NCBI GenBank assembly: GCA_014764075.1
Contig: JACXUE010000036.1
Span: 1-9,566 of the forward strand
Length of the DNA: 9,566 nt
Direction: 5' to 3'
From: Sulfuricurvum sp.
Lineage (GTDB): Bacteria; Campylobacterota; Campylobacteria; Campylobacterales; Sulfurimonadaceae
Of the stretch, positions 6,068 through 9,566 are shown one piece after another (position 1 is the first letter of the stretch; each line of letters begins with the position of its first letter). Made by a program: the position numbers and the translations under genes. The notes beneath the pieces were generated by a model, which was not told the DNA's origin, ran no database searches, and saw only the letters and a program-made list of their open reading frames with translations.

Positions 6068-7723
6068 ATGGCTTTCGATAACGAATCGTTCGAAGAAGAA
6101 AATTTTGCTGAGATGTTAGAGGCATCTTTCAAAGAGCAAGAATCTACACGTATTACAGAGGGTGAAATAGTAGAGATCCAAGAGGGTGAGAACCGTGTGT
6201 TGGTAGGCGTCGGTGAGAAACTCGAAGGTATTCTTTCTCTCGATGAAATCCGTGATACAAGCGGCAAACTTTTGTTCAATGTTGGCGATAAAATTACGGT
6301 AATGGTTATGGGGCACTACAACGAGCGTCCTAAAATTTCATACAAAAAAGTACTAGAGCAAGAGAAAACATTGGCGTTTATCAATGCCCACAAAGACGAT
6401 TTCGAATCGGTTGTAATCGAAGCGTTGGTGACCAAGAAAAACAAAGGGGGATACCTTTTGGAAGCTGACGATGTCCATTTCTTCCTTCCTCGTTCACTTG
6501 CTGCGTTCAAAGAGACCGATCAAGTAGTGGGTAAAACGATCAAAGCGCAAGTGATTAAAATCGATCCGGCTGAGGCGTCAATCGTCGTATCGCGCCGTAA
6601 ATTGTTCAACGATGAGCGTAAGCGTAAAAAAGAGGCGATCGACGCGTTGATGGAAGATGATAAAATCATCCAAGGCACCGTCAAAAAGATCACCAGTTAC
6701 GGTATGTTTGTCGATGTTGGCGGAATCGACGGATTGGTTCATTACAATGAAATTAGCTACAAAGGGCCGGTTAATCCGTCTAAATTGTACAAAGAGGGAG
6801 ACGTTGTCAACGTCAAAGCGATCGCGTACGACAAAGATAAACGTCATTTGTCACTTTCGATCAAAGCGGTTCAATCCGATCCATGGCAAGAGGTTGAGGA
6901 GGCATTGGAAGAGGGTGATACCATTACCGTTACCGTCAGCAATATTGAACCGTACGGTGTATTTGTCGATCTTGGTAACGACATCGAAGGTTTCTTGCAC
7001 ATCTCGGAAATCACATGGGACAAAAACATCAAGCACCCTAAAGATTACCTCACTGTAGGTCAAGAGATCGACGTTGAAGTGATCGAAATCAACTCTAAAA
7101 CCCATAAATTGCGTGTCTCTTACAAACGTCTGCAGCCTAAACCGTTTGAAGAGTTTATGAAAAAATTCAAAGAGGGCGATATCGTCAAAGGGATTGTTAC
7201 GTCGTTGACCGATTTTGGCGCATTTGTTAAAGTCGGCGGAGTAGAGGGATTGTTGCACAATCAAGATCTTTCATGGGATAAAAACGTCAAATGTAAAGAT
7301 ACCCTTAAAGTAGGTGACGAGATCGAAGTTAAAATCGCCAAAATCAATGCCGATGACGAGAAAATTTCACTGAACCGCAAATCGCTTGAAGAGTCTCCGA
7401 TCGATCAATTCGCGGCCAATCATAAAATGAACGAAGTGGTCAAGGCGACTGTTCGTGATGTCAAAGATTTTGGTGTATTTGTCTCACTGGAAGGTGGAGT
7501 AGACGCTCTTATCCGTAACGAAGATCTCTATCCATTGGTTCCGGAGGAGCTTCAAAACGGTCAAACGGTCGAAGCGGCAATTTTGGTTATCGATCCTAAA
7601 CGCGATCGTATCCGCCTTTCGGTCAAAAAATTGGAGCGTATCAAAGATCAAAAAATGCTTGATGAGATCAACGATAACGATTCGCACAGCCTTGGAGATT
7701 TGATCAAAGATCAATTGAAATAA
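6068..7723 (+). CDS. rpsA: 30S ribosomal protein S1
   Basis: RNA-binding ribosomal protein that recruits and unfolds mRNA on the 30S subunit. The 551 residues are close to the E. coli length and carry six S1 repeats at about 30-93, 115-178, 200-266, 284-354, 370-439 and 456-522. Repeats 1 and 2 are divergent, as expected of the ribosome-anchoring part. Repeats 3 to 5 have the aromatic and histidine RNA-binding pattern: Y211/F214/H225, Y296/F299/H311 and F383/F386/H397. Repeat 6 keeps F468 and F471 but has R483 in place of the histidine, also usual for the last repeat. The ATG is preceded by AAGGG and a TATAAT promoter. The gene ends in tandem stops TAA TAG, and the next small gene begins 6 bases later in the same frame. 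Confidence 0.98.
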   Translation: MAFDNESFEEENFAEMLEASFKEQESTRITEGEIVEIQEGENRVLVGVGEKLEGILSLDEIRDTSGKLLFNVGDKITVMVMGHYNERPKISYKKVLEQEKTLAFINAHKDDFESVVIEALVTKKNKGGYLLEADDVHFFLPRSLAAFKETDQVVGKTIKAQVIKIDPAEASIVVSRRKLFNDERKRKKEAIDALMEDDKIIQGTVKKITSYGMFVDVGGIDGLVHYNEISYKGPVNPSKLYKEGDVVNVKAIAYDKDKRHLSLSIKAVQSDPWQEVEEALEEGDTITVTVSNIEPYGVFVDLGNDIEGFLHISEITWDKNIKHPKDYLTVGQEIDVEVIEINSKTHKLRVSYKRLQPKPFEEFMKKFKEGDIVKGIVTSLTDFGAFVKVGGVEGLLHNQDLSWDKNVKCKDTLKVGDEIEVKIAKINADDEKISLNRKSLEESPIDQFAANHKMNEVVKATVRDVKDFGVFVSLEGGVDALIRNEDLYPLVPEELQNGQTVEAAILVIDPKRDRIRLSVKKLERIKDQKMLDEINDNDSHSLGDLIKDQLK

Positions 7724-7729
7724 TAGACG

Positions 7730-7999
7730 ATGCGACGGCGCCCTGCATATTGGCTGGTTCCCTTTATAGCCATAGGCGTAGCCGTTTTCATTGTCTATTT
7801 CCTGATCCAAATCAACCCTTCTGCCCCTCGGATTAAAATGTCTGATGTTGATGATGTTCTCCCCCCCAAAGAGAGAGACGGCAATAAAGGGTGGATGGAT
7901 AAATTCGTAGGTGACGATAAAAAAGAGTATTTTTACCCTGTTAATGAACTCTATTTGAATCTGGACACAGGTAATGAAGAGCGTGCGGAAGAGCACTAG
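7730..7999 (+). CDS. Small single-span membrane protein of unknown function
   Basis: I do not recognise a characterised family. The 89-residue product has a basic N-terminus (MRRRP), one hydrophobic segment at about 7-27 (YWLVPFIAIGVAVFIVYFLI), then a polar, acidic tail of about 60 residues rich in Asp, Glu and Lys. The charge pattern suggests an inner-membrane anchor with the tail in the periplasm; no lipobox or cysteine is present. ATG 7730 is the only start that includes the membrane segment, because an in-frame TAG lies at 7724-7726. There is no convincing ribosome site, so translation may be coupled to rpsA. From memory, C. jejuni has a small putative periplasmic protein at this place between rpsA and serA, which supports a real, conserved gene. 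Confidence 0.75.
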   Translation: MRRRPAYWLVPFIAIGVAVFIVYFLIQINPSAPRIKMSDVDDVLPPKERDGNKGWMDKFVGDDKKEYFYPVNELYLNLDTGNEERAEEH

Positions 8000-8014
8000 C
8001 CGCTTTTTCTGCAC
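7983..8014 (+). terminator. Possible imperfect terminator hairpin after the small membrane gene
   Basis: GTGCGGAAGAGC (7983-7994) can pair with GCTTTTTCTGCAC (8002-8014) over about 12 pairs, allowing two G-U pairs and one bulged T, with a 7-base loop containing most of the stop codon. The following bases (ACTCTTTGA) are only weakly T-rich, so termination may be partial or the structure may have another role. Confidence 0.3.
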
Positions 8015-8106
8015 ACTCTTTGAAACAATGAAATCATATCTTTTGTAACAAAACTAAAAAACCTATCAAAATACCGCGATATCTCGCCGAACACAGAGGA
8101 AATGTA
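8000..8106 (+). promoter_or_regulatory. Spacer upstream of serA with strong ribosome binding site
   Basis: The 107-bp gap is AT-rich in the middle and holds no perfect -10 box; weak candidates lie in the stretch from 8031 to 8072. A small hairpin, GCGA-TATC-TCGC, is at 8076-8087. AGAGGA at 8095-8100 is a strong ribosome site 6 bases before the serA ATG. An own promoter for serA is likely but cannot be pinned down, and read-through from rpsA is possible. Confidence 0.4.
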
Positions 8107-9566
8107 ATGGAAAAATATAAAATTGTTGTATGTGATCATATTCACGAAGCTGGACTTGACCTACTCCGCCGTGACGATCAAATTGAGATGATTTTTGCTG
8201 CCGATATGGATAAAACAGCTCTATTGGACGTCATCAAAGATGCGGATGTTGCAATTACCCGTAGCTCTACCGACGTAGACGATAAATTCATCAATGCCGT
8301 TAAAGGGAAGATGAAAGCGATTGTGCGTGCCGGTGTCGGTGTTGATAACGTCGATATCCCAGGGTGTTCGAAAGAGGGGATCATCGTTATGAATGTTCCT
8401 ACCGCTAACACCATTGCGGCAGTTGAACTCACGATGACCCATATGCTCTCTTGTATGCGTATGTTCCCGTACTCTCACGACCATTTGAAAAACCAACGTA
8501 TTTGGAAACGTGAAAAATGGTACGGATATGAGCTCAAAGGGAAAAAACTCGGTATCATCGGCTTCGGTAATATCGGTAGCCGTGTCGGTATCCGATCCAA
8601 AGCGTTTGAGATGGATGTTGTCGCGTATGATCCGTATATTCATCCGTCCAAAGCGACCGACGTGGGCGTTAAATACACCACTAACTTCGACGATATTTTG
8701 GCATGTGACATCATCACTATCCACACTCCTAAAAACAAAGAGACGGTCGGGATGATCGGTGCGGATGAGATCGCTAAAATGAAAGACGGTGTTGTCCTCA
8801 TTAACTGTGCACGCGGCGGTTTGTACGATGAAGATGCGCTTTATGAGGGTCTTAAATCTGGGAAAATCCGATTTGCGGGTATCGACGTGTTCAACAAAGA
8901 GCCGGCTACCGATCATAAATTGCTCGATTTGGACAACGTAACCGTCTCTCCTCACTTGGGTGCTAATACGTTCGAATCTCAGTACAACATTGCCGTTGAA
9001 GCGGCGCAACAAGCGATCGAAGCGGCAAAAGGGATCGCTTATCCCCATGCAATGAATCTCCCTATCGATGAGACGAAAATCCCTGCGTTTGTTAAACCAT
9101 TTTTGGAAATGGTTCAAAAAATCGGTTTCTTGAGCGCTCAAATCAACAAAGCGCCGATCGTATCGATCAAGCTTAGCGGTCGCGGCGATATCGCTGAGTA
9201 TCTTTCATCGCTTGCAACGTTTGCAACGGTGGGTGCGATGGCTGAGATGTCGGGTGAGACGATCAATTACGTCAATGCCGATTTCATCGCTAAAGAGCGC
9301 GGCATCAAAGTCGAAACCGAAACACTTCCGGCAAGCAGTGTTTATAAAAATCTCGTAACCTTGAAATTGACAACAGATAAAGACGTTATCGAGATTAGCG
9401 CTACGATGTTCGGCGATGACGCTCAACGTATCGTCGATATCAACGGTTTTGGTGTCGATGTCGATCCGACCGGAAACATGATCCTGTTCAAAAATACCGA
9501 TGTTCCAGGTGTTATCGGACAAGTGGGAACCCTCCTAGGTGCCCATAACGTTAACATCGCCGATTT
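8107..9566 (+). CDS. serA: D-3-phosphoglycerate dehydrogenase (partial, right edge)
   Basis: First enzyme of phosphorylated serine biosynthesis: NAD-dependent oxidation of 3-phosphoglycerate to 3-phosphohydroxypyruvate in the cytoplasm. The frame is open from ATG 8107 to the window end (486 complete codons), so the C-terminus is missing; the usual long form is about 525-530 residues. The NAD-binding GFGNIG is at 152-157 with D175 (AYDPY) after it. The catalytic set is complete: R236 (NCARGG), E265 (FNKEP) and H283 (SPHLGANT). An allosteric substrate-binding-like domain covers about 325-445 and an ACT domain begins near 457 (DVPGVIGQVGTLLG), indicating the long form with potential serine feedback control. 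The AGAGGA site 6 bases upstream fixes the start. It is on the same strand as rpsA, downstream of the small membrane gene. Confidence 0.97.
   Translation, partial: MEKYKIVVCDHIHEAGLDLLRRDDQIEMIFAADMDKTALLDVIKDADVAITRSSTDVDDKFINAVKGKMKAIVRAGVGVDNVDIPGCSKEGIIVMNVPTANTIAAVELTMTHMLSCMRMFPYSHDHLKNQRIWKREKWYGYELKGKKLGIIGFGNIGSRVGIRSKAFEMDVVAYDPYIHPSKATDVGVKYTTNFDDILACDIITIHTPKNKETVGMIGADEIAKMKDGVVLINCARGGLYDEDALYEGLKSGKIRFAGIDVFNKEPATDHKLLDLDNVTVSPHLGANTFESQYNIAVEAAQQAIEAAKGIAYPHAMNLPIDETKIPAFVKPFLEMVQKIGFLSAQINKAPIVSIKLSGRGDIAEYLSSLATFATVGAMAEMSGETINYVNADFIAKERGIKVETETLPASSVYKNLVTLKLTTDKDVIEISATMFGDDAQRIVDINGFGVDVDPTGNMILFKNTDVPGVIGQVGTLLGAHNVNIAD

Noticed and set aside
7484..8014. 176-codon minus-strand open frame covering the end of rpsA and the small membrane gene
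   Set aside because: Most of it is antisense to the last S1 repeat; the plus-strand small gene has a sensible membrane segment, while this frame has no clear features.
8102..8109. ATGTAATG, a start-stop mini frame overlapping the serA start
   Set aside because: The first ATG is only one base from the ribosome site, too close for efficient initiation, so a regulatory start-stop element is not supported.
8221..9141. 306-codon open frame on the minus strand opposite serA
   Set aside because: It is exactly antisense to a fully conserved serA, has no recognisable protein pattern and is explained by codon bias in the sense gene.
570..9566. An undescribed multi-gene system or accessory island
   Set aside because: All genes but one are recognisable core functions in a gene order that fits Campylobacterota, and I saw no repeats or composition shifts suggesting transfer.

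Overview
The window is a compact housekeeping block from what looks like a member of the Campylobacterota, probably a free-living Sulfuricurvum/Sulfurimonas-type organism rather than a host-associated one. The assignment rests on gene order (HIT protein divergent from pheS-pheT-aroA-ispH-rpsA-small membrane protein-serA, which from memory matches the Campylobacter jejuni order around Cj0891-Cj0898), on protein style, on moderate GC content, and on promoters with a TATAAT/TACAAT -10 box, a T-rich upstream stretch and no clear -35 box. I see no mobile elements, CRISPR array, tRNA/rRNA, phage genes or toxin/defence genes.

Layout: positions 1-54 are a short unresolved edge with an inverted repeat and small palindromes. 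A 118-residue HIT-family nucleotide-binding protein lies on the minus strand (55-411). A 158-bp divergent promoter region follows (412-569). The plus strand then carries pheS (TTG start), pheT, aroA and ispH, each joined to the next by a 4-base ATGA stop/start overlap, so they form one translationally coupled unit (570-5993). A 74-bp gap with a clear TATAAT promoter precedes rpsA, which encodes a six-S1-domain ribosomal protein S1 (6068-7723). Six bases after the rpsA stop, in the same frame, comes an 89-residue single-span membrane protein of unknown function (7730-7999). After a 107-bp gap, serA starts at 8107 behind a strong ribosome binding site and runs off the right edge inside its ACT domain.

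Functionally the genes connect amino-acid supply and translation. AroA makes the chorismate precursor from which phenylalanine derives, PheST charges tRNA-Phe, S1 brings mRNA to the ribosome and SerA opens serine synthesis. IspH ends the MEP isoprenoid pathway, and its placement beside rpsA recurs in other bacteria.

No new multi-gene system is visible. The points most worth a second look are the divergent editing (B3/B4) domain of PheT, which appears to have lost the usual editing-site residues except one glutamate, and the uncharacterised small membrane protein between rpsA and serA.
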